A stretch of 64,000 bases of DNA from NCBI RefSeq assembly GCF_014646515.1, contig NZ_BMNK01000004.1, positions 424,719-488,718 on the forward strand. The letters are read 5' to 3'. The notes under the pieces are model-generated. The model was not told the origin of the DNA, ran no database searches, and saw only the letters and a list, made by a program, of their open reading frames with translations. Made by a program: the position numbers and the translations under genes. Shown piece after piece: positions 41,223 to 49,754 of this stretch; the stretch's first letter is position 1, and every line of letters starts with the position of its first letter. This stretch comes from Nonomuraea glycinis. Its GTDB lineage: Bacteria; Actinomycetota; Actinomycetes; Streptosporangiales; Streptosporangiaceae.

Positions 41223-43194
41223 GATCTTCCAGGATGACCGAGACGCCGCCGGCCGCGACGGTGACCGAGCCTTCGTGGCGCGCGCCGTCGAGCGCTCCGG
41301 TGCCGGTCACGCCCTCGACCGTCACCGGCTCGTCGCCGTGGTTGATCAGGAAGACGTGCCGGCCGCGCCGTACCAGCTCCAGGGTGTCGGGCAGGTCGCG
41401 CGGCCGGGGCACGCCCGCGCGGTCGAGCACCTCGCACAGCAGCTCGCGCAGGCCGGTGACGGGGGCGGTGGCGAGATACCAGGCGGCGCCGGCGCCCAGG
41501 TCGTGGCGGGTTACGGCGGGGTGCCCGGCGTCGGGGCCGGCCGTGAAGCGCTGGACGGCCCGCGCGCCCGCCAGGTCGATCCGCTCGGACCAGATCCGGC
41601 CCTCGGCGGCGGTGGTCGCCACCGTCTCGTGCTCGCGCAGCGGGTGGAACTCCTCGATGGACAGGCCGAGCAGCTCGCGCAGCGCGCCGGGGTAGGCGCC
41701 GGGATGGATCGCGTCGTGCTCGTCCACGATGCCGGAGAAGTACGACACCAGCAGGTGGCCGCCCGCCTCGACGTACCGGTGCAGGTTCTTGGCGGAGGCG
41801 TCGGTCAGCAGGTACGCACTCGGCGCAACAACCACCCTGTATCCCGAAATATCGGCAGAAGGGTGTACGAAGTCCACGGTGACGTGCTCCCGCCACAGCG
41901 CCTCGTAGAAGGCGTCCACCCGCTCCCGGAACGTCAGGTCCACCGACGGCCGCCAGTCCAGCTCCAGCGCCCAGTAGGACTCCCAGTCCCACACGATCGC
42001 CACGTCCGCCGCCACCCCGCTGCCCCGGACCCCGTCCAGCCGGCGCAGGTCGGCGCCCAGCTCCAGCACCTCGCGCCACTGCCGCGAGCCGGTGCCGGCG
42101 TGCGGCACCATCCCGGAGTGGAACTTCTCAGCGCCGTGCCGCGAGGCTCTGAACTGGAAGAACAGCACGCTGTCCGAGCCGCGCGCGACGTGCGCGAGGC
42201 TGTTGCGGCGCATCTCGCCGGGCCGCTTGGCGAGGTTGCGCGGCTGCCAGTTGACCGCGCCGGCCGAGTGCTCCATGAGCATCCACGGCTTGCCGCCCGC
42301 CACCGACCGGGCCAGGTCGGCGGACATGGCCAGGTCGATGTGGTTGTCCGGCTGCTCGGCCCGCAGGTAGTGGTCGTTGGCGACGACGTCGAGCTCGCGG
42401 GCCCACTGCCACAGGTCGGTGGACTTGCAGTTGACCGTCCCGGCGAAGTTGGTCGTCACGGGCAGGTCAGGGTGGCTCTCCTTGATGATGTCGCGCTGCA
42501 GGATGTAGTGCTCGCGGTGCTGGCCGTCGCTGAAGCGGGCGTAGTCGAGCCGCTGGGCGGGGTTGACCACGGTGTGGTTGAACCGGGGGGCGTCGATCTG
42601 CGACCAGGCGGTGTAGCGCTGCCCCCAGAACGCGGTGCCCCAGGCCTCGTTGAGCGCGGCCAGGTCCAGGTAGGTGTGGCGCAGCCAGTCCTGCCAGGCC
42701 CGGACGCTGTGCTCGCAGTAGCATTCGCCGAGCGGCGCCCCGTACTCGTTGTGCACGTGCCACATGACCACGGCGGGATGGCCGCGGTAGTGCTCGGCGA
42801 GCGCGCGCACCAGGGCGGCGGTGGCGGCGCGGAAGGCCGGTGAGCTGGAGCAGGCGCTCTGCCGGCCGCCGAAGCCGATGCGGATGCCGTCCCTGGTCAC
42901 CGGGAGCGCGTCGGGGTGCTCGGCGACGAACCAGGCGGGCGGCGCGGCGGTGGGCGTGGCCAGGTCCACCGAGACGCCCGCCGCGTGCAGCCGGTCGATG
43001 ACCTCGTCCAGCCAGCCGAACTCGTAGCGGCCTCGCTCCGGCTCCATCAGCGCCCAGGTGAACATGCCGAGGCTGACGAGGTTGACCCCGGCCTCGCGCA
43101 TCAGGGCCATGTCCTCCTCCTGCACCTCGCGTGGCCACTGCTCAGGGCTGTAGTCCCCGCCGAAGGCGATACCGGCCGGACGCTCCGGATACAT
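41215..43194 (-). CDS. Glycoside hydrolase family 42 beta-galactosidase
   Basis: The 659-residue protein starts MYPERPAGIAFGGDYSPEQW, the GH42 N-terminus. The acid/base Glu lies in WHVHNEYGAPLGECYCEHSV and the nucleophile Glu in WMLMEHSAGAVNWQPRN. The four conserved cysteines of the GH42 zinc site lie in the A domain (ACSSS, CYC region). A trimerisation domain and a beta C-terminal domain follow. No signal peptide, so it acts on imported galactosides. AGGGGGA precedes the ATG; longer open frame upstream has no ribosome site. It is divergent from the sugar ABC operon, sharing its operators. Confidence 0.92.
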   Translation of the reverse strand: MYPERPAGIAFGGDYSPEQWPREVQEEDMALMREAGVNLVSLGMFTWALMEPERGRYEFGWLDEVIDRLHAAGVSVDLATPTAAPPAWFVAEHPDALPVTRDGIRIGFGGRQSACSSSPAFRAATAALVRALAEHYRGHPAVVMWHVHNEYGAPLGECYCEHSVRAWQDWLRHTYLDLAALNEAWGTAFWGQRYTAWSQIDAPRFNHTVVNPAQRLDYARFSDGQHREHYILQRDIIKESHPDLPVTTNFAGTVNCKSTDLWQWARELDVVANDHYLRAEQPDNHIDLAMSADLARSVAGGKPWMLMEHSAGAVNWQPRNLAKRPGEMRRNSLAHVARGSDSVLFFQFRASRHGAEKFHSGMVPHAGTGSRQWREVLELGADLRRLDGVRGSGVAADVAIVWDWESYWALELDWRPSVDLTFRERVDAFYEALWREHVTVDFVHPSADISGYRVVVAPSAYLLTDASAKNLHRYVEAGGHLLVSYFSGIVDEHDAIHPGAYPGALRELLGLSIEEFHPLREHETVATTAAEGRIWSERIDLAGARAVQRFTAGPDAGHPAVTRHDLGAGAAWYLATAPVTGLRELLCEVLDRAGVPRPRDLPDTLELVRRGRHVFLINHGDEPVTVEGVTGTGALDGARHEGSVTVAAGGVSVILEDHP

Positions 43195-43210
43195 CCATCC
43201 CCCTAAAACT

Positions 43211-43226
43211 CTGTGAACGTGCACAG
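43211..43226. promoter_or_regulatory. LacI-type operator before the beta-galactosidase gene
   Basis: CTGTGAACGTGCACAG is a near-palindromic 16-base site with the ACGT centre typical of LacI-family operators, 17 bases upstream of the GH42 start. Its exact reverse complement occurs at 43324-43339. Confidence 0.85.
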
Positions 43227-43323
43227 TAGCGTCCCACACTTCCACGGCGAACTCCTGGGCCGTTTTTCCTGGGTTAACGAGAATGTAACGACCCCTTGAC
43301 CGGAGATACGGCGCTGCTCCACT

Positions 43324-43339
43324 CTGTGCACGTTCACAG
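43324..43339. promoter_or_regulatory. LacI-type operator before the sugar-binding protein gene
   Basis: CTGTGCACGTTCACAG is the exact reverse complement of the site at 43211-43226 and lies 18 bases before the binding-protein start. The two mirrored operators, 113 bases apart, would let one repressor shut both divergent promoters, possibly by looping. A TTGACC -35-like box lies at 43296. Confidence 0.85.
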
Positions 43340-43357
43340 ACTTTTCTGGAGGTAAGC

Positions 43358-44680
43358 ATGCGTGCCACACGCCTCGGAGCGGTCCTGGCCGCCGCGCTCA
43401 CGGCCACCCTGACGATCGGCGGGTGCGGCTCGAGCGAGCCCACCGGTGGTTCCGAGGCGGCGGCGACGAGCCCGGCGGCCCCCCAGGGCCCGGTCAAGCT
43501 CACCTATTGGACCTGGGCCCCCAACATGGACAAGATCGTCGCAGTCTGGAACAAGGACCACCCCGACATCCAGATCACCGTCAGCAAGCAGGCGGGCGGC
43601 GACGACGCGGCGGCGAAGTTCCTCACCGCGGCCAAGGCCGGCAACCCGCCCGACCTGGTCCAGGCCGAATACCAGCACCTGCCGTCGTTCATCGCCGCCG
43701 ACGCGGTGGCCGACCTCAAGGCCGAGACCGCGGCGATCAAGGGAGAGTTCGGCGAGGGCATCTGGGGCCTGGTCACACTCGGCACCGAGGCGGTCTACGC
43801 GGTGCCGCAGGACAGCGGCCCGATGATGCTCTTCTACCGCCAGGACCTGTTCGACAAGCACGGCCTGCAGGTGCCCAAGACCTGGCAGGAGTACGGCGAA
43901 GCGGCCCGCACCCTGCGCAAGAAGGACCCCAAGGCCTACCTGGGCACCTTCTCCAGCAAGGACCCCGGCGCCTTCACCGGGCTGGCCCAGCAGGCCGGCG
44001 CGCAGTGGTGGTCGATCAGCGGCGAGTCCTGGAAGGTGAACGTCGCCGACGAGCCCACCAAGAAGGTCGCCGACTTCTGGGGCGGCCTGGTGAAGGAGGG
44101 CGCCATCGACGACACGCCGTTCTTCACCCCCGAGTGGAACAAGGCGCTCAACGACGGCAAGCTGCTGACCTGGCCGTCCGCCGTGTGGGCGCCGGGCGTG
44201 CTGTCGAGCAACGCGCCCAAGGCCAAGGGCAAGTGGGCCGTCGCCCCGCTCCCGCAGTGGAACGCCGGCGAGAACTTCAGCGGCTTCTGGGGCGGCTCCT
44301 CGGTGGCGGTCTCCGCCAAGACGCCGAACAAGGCCGCCGCCGCCCAGTTCGCCACCTGGATCAACACCGACCCGAAGGCGCTCGACCTGCTGGTGAAGGA
44401 GGCGGCCATCTACCCGGCCGCCGCCAAGGCCCAGGCGGCGCTCGGCGCGGCCCCTGACTACTTCGCCAACCAGCCCGACTTCTGGCAGCAGGCGGCGACG
44501 GTCTCGGCGGGGGCGCGCGGCTTCACCTTCGGCCCGAACGTGGGCGTCACGTACAACGCCTTCAAGGACGGCTTCGACAAGGCGCTGCAGGACGGGACGT
44601 CGTTCTCCGACGCGGTCCAGGCCATGCACGAGGCCACCGTCGCCGACATGCGCAAGTCCGGGTTCACGCTCGCGTCATGA
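43358..44680 (+). CDS. Sugar ABC transporter substrate-binding lipoprotein (family 1)
   Basis: The 440-residue protein has a lipoprotein signal ending in TLTIGGC and a family 1 (maltose-type) binding fold with KLTYWTWAPNMDKIVAVWNK, NPPDLVQAEYQ, LFYRQDLFDKHGLQVPKTWQEY and SVAVSAKTPNKAAAAQF. GGAGGT precedes the ATG. First gene of the operon with two permeases and a LacI regulator; no ATPase is encoded, so a shared MsiK-like ATPase is likely. The divergent GH42 suggests beta-galactosides as cargo. Confidence 0.93.
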   Translation: MRATRLGAVLAAALTATLTIGGCGSSEPTGGSEAAATSPAAPQGPVKLTYWTWAPNMDKIVAVWNKDHPDIQITVSKQAGGDDAAAKFLTAAKAGNPPDLVQAEYQHLPSFIAADAVADLKAETAAIKGEFGEGIWGLVTLGTEAVYAVPQDSGPMMLFYRQDLFDKHGLQVPKTWQEYGEAARTLRKKDPKAYLGTFSSKDPGAFTGLAQQAGAQWWSISGESWKVNVADEPTKKVADFWGGLVKEGAIDDTPFFTPEWNKALNDGKLLTWPSAVWAPGVLSSNAPKAKGKWAVAPLPQWNAGENFSGFWGGSSVAVSAKTPNKAAAAQFATWINTDPKALDLLVKEAAIYPAAAKAQAALGAAPDYFANQPDFWQQAATVSAGARGFTFGPNVGVTYNAFKDGFDKALQDGTSFSDAVQAMHEATVADMRKSGFTLAS

Positions 44681-45570
44681 CGCCCACCTCCAAGAGGCGT
44701 ACGCCCCTGGCCCCGTACGTCATCCTCACCCCCGCCATCGTGCTGTTCGTGCTGTTCCTGGCGCTGCCGATCGGCTACACCGTCTATCTGGCGATGCGCC
44801 GCACCCAGGTGTCCGGGCTCGGCCTGGGCGCCGGGGCGCGGCGCGAGGTGTTCGTCGGGTTCGACAACTTCGCCGCCGCGCTGGCCGACGGCGAGTTGTG
44901 GGCCGGGTGGCTGCGGGTGCTCGGGTACGGCGCGCTGGTGCTGGTCGTGATGCTCGGCCTGGCGCTGCTGTTCGCGCTGCTGCTGGACTCGGCGCGGGTG
45001 CGGCTGTCCCGCTTCAGCCGGATCTCGATCTTCCTGCCGTACGCGGTGCCGGGTGTGGCCGCGTCGCTGATGTGGGGGTTCCTGTATCTTCCCTCGCTCA
45101 GCCCGATCCGGGCGATCCTGGACGTGGACCTGCTCGGCGCGAGCACGATCACCTACTCGATGGCGAACGTGGCGGTGTGGGGCGGGACCGGGTTCAACAT
45201 GCTGGTGCTCTACACCACCCTGCGGGCGATCCCGCGCGACTACTACGAGGCCGCGCGGCTCGACGGGGCCTCGGAGCTGCAGATCGCGCTGCGCGTCAAG
45301 ATCCCGATCCTGGCTCCGGCGATCATCCTGACCACCGTCTTCTCGATCATCGCGACCATCCAGGTGTTCACCGAGCCGACCACGCTGCGGCCGTTCACCA
45401 ACACGATCAGCTCGACGTGGAGCCCGCTGATGAAGGTCTACCGCGACGCCTTCGTCACCGGTGACCTGTACTCGGCCGCGGCCACCTCGATCGTCATCGC
45501 GGCGATCTCGCTCGTCCTGTCGTTCGGATTCCTGCGCGTGGTCCGCGATCGCGCCTTCGGGGAGGGCTGA
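44677..45570 (+). CDS. Sugar ABC transporter permease (MalF type)
   Basis: The 297-residue membrane protein has six predicted helices and the EAA loop YYEAARLDGASELQIALRVKIPIL. It starts at ATGA overlapping the binding-protein stop. N-terminal LAPYVILTPAIVLFVLFLALPIGYTVYLA is typical of MalF-like carbohydrate permeases. Confidence 0.94.
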   Translation: MTPTSKRRTPLAPYVILTPAIVLFVLFLALPIGYTVYLAMRRTQVSGLGLGAGARREVFVGFDNFAAALADGELWAGWLRVLGYGALVLVVMLGLALLFALLLDSARVRLSRFSRISIFLPYAVPGVAASLMWGFLYLPSLSPIRAILDVDLLGASTITYSMANVAVWGGTGFNMLVLYTTLRAIPRDYYEAARLDGASELQIALRVKIPILAPAIILTTVFSIIATIQVFTEPTTLRPFTNTISSTWSPLMKVYRDAFVTGDLYSAAATSIVIAAISLVLSFGFLRVVRDRAFGEG

Positions 45571-46430
45571 TGGCCGCCATCGCACCACAGCGGCGCTCCA
45601 CGCGCAGCGGGATCGGGCTCGCGCCCACCGCGCTGCTCCTGCTGGGGGCGCTCTACTGCCTGTTCCCGGTGAGCTGGCTGCTGATCGCCTCCAGCAAGTC
45701 GCCGGGCGAGCTGTTCACCACGCCCACGCTGGCGTTCGGCACCGGCTTCCTGAGCAACGTGACGGATCTGTTCGCCTACCGCGACGGCGTGTTCTGGCTG
45801 TGGATGGGCAACACGCTGCTGTACGCGGGCGGCGGCGCGCTGCTGTCCACCGCGGTCTCGGCGATCTCGGGGTACGCGCTGGCCAAGTATCGTTTCCCCG
45901 GCCGTAAGCTGATCTTCAACCTGCTCATCGGCGGCATCCTGGTGCCCGCCGTGGTGCTGGCCATCCCGCAGTATCTGCTGTTCTCGAAGATCGGCCTGGC
46001 CGATACCTACTGGGCGGTCCTGCTGCCGCAGATCCTGCATCCGTACAGCGTCTACCTGGCCCGCATCTACGCCACCGCCGCGATCCCCGACTCGCTGCTG
46101 GAGGCGGGCCGGATCGACGGGGCGAGCGAGGGGCGGCTGCTGGGGCGGCTGGCGCTGCCGCTGATGGTGCCGGGCCTGGTGACGATCTTCCTGTTCCAGT
46201 TCGTGGCCATCTGGAACAACTTCCTGCTGCCGTTCATCATGCTGGGCGACGACGGCAAGTTCCCGCTCACGGTCGGGCTCTACACGCTGCTCGCCGCCGG
46301 GGCCAACCAGCCGTCGTTGTACAACCTGATCCTCACCGGGACACTGTTGTCGATCATCCCGTTGATCGCGTTGTTCCTCACCATGCAGCGATACTGGAAG
46401 ACCGACCTGTCCTCCGGAGCCGTGAAATGA
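45570..46430 (+). CDS. Sugar ABC transporter permease (MalG type)
   Basis: The 286-residue membrane protein has six helices and the EAA loop LLEAGRIDGASEGRLLGRLALPLM, with a C-terminal FLTMQRYWKTDLSSGAVK tail that is standard for the subfamily. It starts at TGATG overlapping the first permease gene by one base. It completes the heterodimeric channel. Confidence 0.94.
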   Translation: MAAIAPQRRSTRSGIGLAPTALLLLGALYCLFPVSWLLIASSKSPGELFTTPTLAFGTGFLSNVTDLFAYRDGVFWLWMGNTLLYAGGGALLSTAVSAISGYALAKYRFPGRKLIFNLLIGGILVPAVVLAIPQYLLFSKIGLADTYWAVLLPQILHPYSVYLARIYATAAIPDSLLEAGRIDGASEGRLLGRLALPLMVPGLVTIFLFQFVAIWNNFLLPFIMLGDDGKFPLTVGLYTLLAAGANQPSLYNLILTGTLLSIIPLIALFLTMQRYWKTDLSSGAVK

Positions 46431-47422
46431 AACGCCCCACGATCCATGACGTCGCCGCCGCCGCGGGGGTCTCCCGCGGCACGGTGTCCCGGCTGCTCAA
46501 CGGCGACCGCTACGTCAGTCCCGCGGCCCGCTCCGCCATCGAACAGGCGATCTCCGAGACGGGCTACGTCGTCAACCGCGCCGCCCGCAGCCTGGTCACC
46601 CAGCGGACCGGCACGATCGTCATGGTGCTGTCGGAGCCGCACGAGAAGCTCTTCGAGGACCCCAACTACAGCACTCTCATCAGGGTCGCCATCCGCCGGC
46701 TCGCCGAGCGCGACCTGTCCCTGGTGATGATGCTGTCGGGCGACGAGGGCGACCGCGAGCGCGTGGTGCGCTACGTGCGCGGCGGCCACGCCGACGGGGT
46801 CCTGCTCGTCTCCACCCACGCGGGCGACCCGCTGGTCAGCGCGCTCGGCTCGGTCACCCCCGCGGTCTCCTGCGGCGCCGTCATCGGCCGCGAGAGCGTC
46901 ATTCCGTACGCGACCGCCGACGATCGGCTGGGCGCCCGGCAGATGGCCGAATATCTGGTGGGCCAGGGCCGCAGGCGGATCGCCATGATCACCGGGCCGA
47001 TGGACACGCCGGGCGGCATCCAGCGGCTCGAGGGCTTCGCCGACGTCCTGGGCCGTAAGGCGTCCAGCAAGCTCGTCGCGCACGGCGACTGGACGCAGGC
47101 CAGCGGCGAGCGCGCCATGACCGAGCTGCTGGAGCGCTCACCGGACCTCGACGCCGTGTTCGTCGCCTCCGACCTGATGGCCGCCGGCGCGCTGACCACG
47201 CTGCGCGCCGCCGGCCGTTCGGTGCCGGACGACGTGGCGGTGGGCGGGTTCGACGACTCCTCGGTGGCCACTTCCACCCTCCCGCCGCTGACCACGGTCA
47301 GGCAGCCGCTGGCGGAGATGGCCAACCGGACGATGGACCTGCTGCTGGCGCTGATCGACGGCGCCGAGCAGGTGGAGCCGGTGATACTCCCCACCGAGCT
47401 GGTGATCCGCGAATCCGCTTGA
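46427..47422 (+). CDS. LacI family repressor of the galactoside regulon
   Basis: The 331-residue regulator has the headpiece TIHDVAAAAGVSRGTVSRLLNGDRYVSPA and a sugar-binding C-terminal domain (AVGGFDDSSVATSTLPPLTTVRQP). It is cotranscribed (ATGA overlap) with the sugar permeases. The mirrored operators at 43211 and 43324 are its likely targets, so it would autoregulate the operon and the divergent GH42 gene. Confidence 0.93.
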   Translation: MKRPTIHDVAAAAGVSRGTVSRLLNGDRYVSPAARSAIEQAISETGYVVNRAARSLVTQRTGTIVMVLSEPHEKLFEDPNYSTLIRVAIRRLAERDLSLVMMLSGDEGDRERVVRYVRGGHADGVLLVSTHAGDPLVSALGSVTPAVSCGAVIGRESVIPYATADDRLGARQMAEYLVGQGRRRIAMITGPMDTPGGIQRLEGFADVLGRKASSKLVAHGDWTQASGERAMTELLERSPDLDAVFVASDLMAAGALTTLRAAGRSVPDDVAVGGFDDSSVATSTLPPLTTVRQPLAEMANRTMDLLLALIDGAEQVEPVILPTELVIRESA

Positions 47423-47432
47423 GGGCGCTGGG

Positions 47433-47585
47433 TCAGCGGGGGACGAAGCCGCGGTAGACGACCCGCCGCCGCACGAGCACCGGCCACTGGCGGTCTCTGA
47501 TGCCCATCAGCACGAGGGCCGCCGTCGCGCCGGTGAGTAGACTGCCCACCAGGCCTGCCATGACGAACATGAAGACGATCTCCAT
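47433..47585 (-). CDS. 50-residue single-span membrane protein
   Basis: A short frame starting at ATG 47585 encodes MEIVFMFVMAGLVGSLL, then TGATAALVLMGIRDRQW, and an Arg-rich end (VRRRVVYRGFVPR). It has one clear membrane helix (residues 3-28) and a basic cytoplasmic tail by the positive-inside rule. GAAGGGA lies 7 bases upstream and a palindromic operator-like site about 20 bases upstream. I do not recognise a family. Its stop lies 10 bases from the LacI gene stop. Confidence 0.6.
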   Translation of the reverse strand: MEIVFMFVMAGLVGSLLTGATAALVLMGIRDRQWPVLVRRRVVYRGFVPR

Positions 47586-47604
47586 GACGTTCCCTTCACC
47601 AAAC

Positions 47605-47620
47605 AGTTGAAGTTTGAACT
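47605..47620. promoter_or_regulatory. MarR-like palindrome before the 50-residue gene
   Basis: AGTTGAAGTTTGAACT is a 16-base palindrome with a single central mismatch pair. Sites with AGTT-N-AA...TT-N-AACT resemble MarR/HxlR-family operators. It lies just upstream of the ribosome site of the small membrane protein gene. Confidence 0.45.
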
Positions 47621-48356
47621 AAGAAACGCCAACAGAGCCTTCCCCCGCCCTATTCCGGCTTCGGCGGACAGCCCGGAAACTGCTCCCCTTCGGCGGCGAG
47701 CCTGGAAAGTGCTCCCTGGCTCGCAGCAGCTTTTTCTCCGGCCGGAACGCCAGCCCCTCGATCGCCTCGGCGAACAGTTCCTCCGCCAGCAGGCCGGCTT
47801 CCTCCACCCGCTGGACCTGCACCAGCGCCATTCTCGCCACCCCGGCGGGAGCGACGGGCAGCAGCCGGACATAATCCCTGATCCGCGGCGTCACCTCCGC
47901 CAGGCCGGGCCCGAGGCGCTCGTGCAGGTCCACCAGCGCCACCACGCCGGACGGCCCATCGCGCAGCAGCCGCCCCACGACCCGGTCGACGACGTCCGCC
48001 CGCTCCAGCAGCCCGTCCTCCACGAGCCGGTGGACGGCCCCGCTCTCCCGGTCGGTGAAGACCTCCCCGAGGCCGTCGATCTCGAAGACGCGCGGAGCGA
48101 GATGGGGGAACAGCGGATCCGCGCCGGCCGTGGCCGGATCGAGCGTGCGCAGCCAGCCGGCGACGAACCGGTCCCCGGCGGGCGGGGCGATCCCGGTCTC
48201 CCGCACGAACGCGGCGACGATCTCCCACTCATGAGCGTCCTCCGTGCGCAGTCCCGCCACCATCCGGCCCGCCGCGTCCGCCCGCCACTGCTCGGGCCGG
48301 TCCCGCAGCAGGTCCAGCACCCATCCGGGGTCGCGGGCATCATCTCCACCCGCCAC
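47619..48356 (-). pseudogene. DUF6493 family gene fragment
   Basis: The 245-codon frame matches a middle part of the large DUF6493 proteins as I remember them (DPLFPHLAPRVFEIDGLGEVF; GVVALVDLHERLGPGLAEV; RDYVRLLPVAPAGVARMAL; LFAEAIEGLAFRPEKKLLRA). Full members are several hundred residues longer at both ends. Right after EKKLLRA the text becomes unrelated (REHFPGSPPKGSS), over a 29-bp duplication. The other side stops at the TnpB element. It looks like a broken relic of a gene normally found with SWIM, MoxR-ATPase and vWA partners, none of which is here. A short functional protein cannot be excluded. Confidence 0.65.
47659..47716. repeat. 29-bp tandem duplication at the broken end of the DUF6493 fragment
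   Basis: CTTCGGCGGACAGCCCGGAA with ACTGCTCCC (47659-47687) is followed directly by CTTCGGCGGCGAGCCTGGAA with AGTGCTCCC (47688-47716). The period equals that of the arrays at 41089 and 51075. Confidence 0.85.
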
Positions 48357-48365
48357 CTGAACCGT

Positions 48366-48392
48366 TCACTGAGTTTCAAGGATTCTCAGTGA
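48366..48392. terminator. Hairpin at the end of tnpB
   Basis: TCACTGAG (48366-48373) and CTCAGTGA (48385-48392) form a perfect 8-bp stem with an 11-base loop, including the tnpB stop codon. It may end tnpB/reRNA transcription or belong to the flank beyond the right end of the element. Confidence 0.55.
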
Positions 48393-49754
48393 TTCGCCCG
48401 GTGCAGGCGAAGGTCCTCGTCTGATCCGGGCAGCGGGTGCCCGGTGCGGGGTTGACGTTTCACGGCCACCTGCCCCGCCAGGCGGGGTCTTATGGTCGGC
48501 TCCACGTCCGTTTCGAGTCTCCGGGCCACTCCCGGCGACCGTGCGCTCCACCAGGGAAGCGAGGTTGAGCGCGGCGTTCTCGTCGCGATCCATGCTCAGG
48601 CCGCACCCCTCACAGACGTAGGTGCGCACCCGCAGCGGCAGCTTGGTTTTCACCGCACCGCAGGATGAGCAGGTCTTGGAGGAGGGGAACCAGCGGTCGG
48701 CGACCAGCAACCGTCCGCCGTGCCAGGTGGTCTTGTAGGTGAGCTGGCGGCGGATCTCCCCGAAGCCCGCGTCGGAGACGGCGCGGGCCAGTCGCCGGTT
48801 GCGGATCATCCCGGCCACGTGCAGGTCTTCAACCACGATGGTGCCGTACGTCCGTGCCAGACTCGTGGTCAGTTTGTGGATGCCGTCACGGCGCAGCGCC
48901 GCCACCCGATGCTCCGCCCGGTTACGGGCCGCGTTCGCGCGCAACCATCGCTGCGAGGGTCGTTGCCGGGTGCGCCGGTCGGGGCCGCGTTTGCGGGAGA
49001 CCGCCCGCGACAGACGCCGCAGCTTACGCAAGGCCGTCGTCAGGTGCCGGGGGTTGGCGACCGGCGGTCGTCCGTCGGAGAAGACCGCCAGCGTCTTGAT
49101 GCCGAGGTCCACCCCGATCACCGTATCCGGCCGCGCAGGCGAACCTTGAGGGCGTTCGGTGTGCACGGTGAAGCTGACGTGCCAGCGGCCCTCCTGCCAG
49201 CGCACCGTCGCCGAGGCGATCCGCGCACCTCCCCCGGCGAGCAGGCGGGCGAGTTTGGTGACCGGTTCGTGCGTTTTGATCCGGCCCAGCACCGGCAGCA
49301 CCACGTGGGCGTGGCCGTCCAGCCGAATCGTGCCGGTGGTGAAGCGCACCGACCGGGCAGTGCGACGTTTGGTCTTGAACCGGGGGAAGCCCATCTTCGG
49401 GCCCTTGCGCTTACCGCTCTTGGAGTCGCGCCAGTTGGACAGGGCGTCGGCCAGGCGGGCCAGCCCGCAGGCGTAGGCCTCCTTGGAGTTGCCCGCCCAC
49501 CACGGCGCCACCTCGTCCTTGACCTGATTCCAGCGTTTGCGCAGCGCGGGCATCGACCAGGACAACGCCGGGGTGAGCCGATCCTCAGGGATGCCGTAGG
49601 AACGTTCCGCCTCCCGCTGCGCCAGATTCGCCCGCACCTGCGCCAAGCCCCAGTTGAACGCCACCCGCACCGCACCACAATGCGACGCCAGCACAGCACC
49701 CTGACACCCGGTCGGGTCCAACGCGAAACGATAGGCCTGCACGACCCGCACCAC
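48366..49754 (-). CDS. tnpB: TnpB family RNA-guided endonuclease (IS605/IS1341 type)
   Basis: The 462-residue protein has the TnpB N-terminus (VVQAYRFALDPTGCQ) and a RuvC nuclease split by a zinc finger. Visible elements are catalytic Asp in VIGVDLGIKTLAV (about residue 214), catalytic Glu in IVVEDLHVAGM (about 308), CSSC...CEGC finger, and DRDENAALNLA (about 390) with the third acidic residue. All are intact, so it should be active. The GTG start at 49754 follows GGGGAGGGA. The last 60 residues overlap the reRNA scaffold, as in other TnpB loci. No tnpA transposase is next to it, so the element cannot move on its own. Confidence 0.92.
   Translation of the reverse strand: MVRVVQAYRFALDPTGCQGAVLASHCGAVRVAFNWGLAQVRANLAQREAERSYGIPEDRLTPALSWSMPALRKRWNQVKDEVAPWWAGNSKEAYACGLARLADALSNWRDSKSGKRKGPKMGFPRFKTKRRTARSVRFTTGTIRLDGHAHVVLPVLGRIKTHEPVTKLARLLAGGGARIASATVRWQEGRWHVSFTVHTERPQGSPARPDTVIGVDLGIKTLAVFSDGRPPVANPRHLTTALRKLRRLSRAVSRKRGPDRRTRQRPSQRWLRANAARNRAEHRVAALRRDGIHKLTTSLARTYGTIVVEDLHVAGMIRNRRLARAVSDAGFGEIRRQLTYKTTWHGGRLLVADRWFPSSKTCSSCGAVKTKLPLRVRTYVCEGCGLSMDRDENAALNLASLVERTVAGSGPETRNGRGADHKTPPGGAGGRETSTPHRAPAARIRRGPSPAPGESLRILETQ
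48413..48515 (-). ncRNA. reRNA (omega RNA) scaffold at the tnpB 3' end
   Basis: The 3' part of tnpB folds into two neat hairpins on the minus strand: CCCCGC-CTG-GCGGGG, and CCGGGCA-CCCGC-TGCCCGG (48426-48444). Both lie where TnpB guide RNAs derive their scaffold. The same block, with the second hairpin intact, exists as a solo copy at 39788-39889; that conservation outside the coding frame supports RNA function. The exact right end, and therefore the guide, cannot be fixed but should lie near 48411-48425. Confidence 0.65.
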
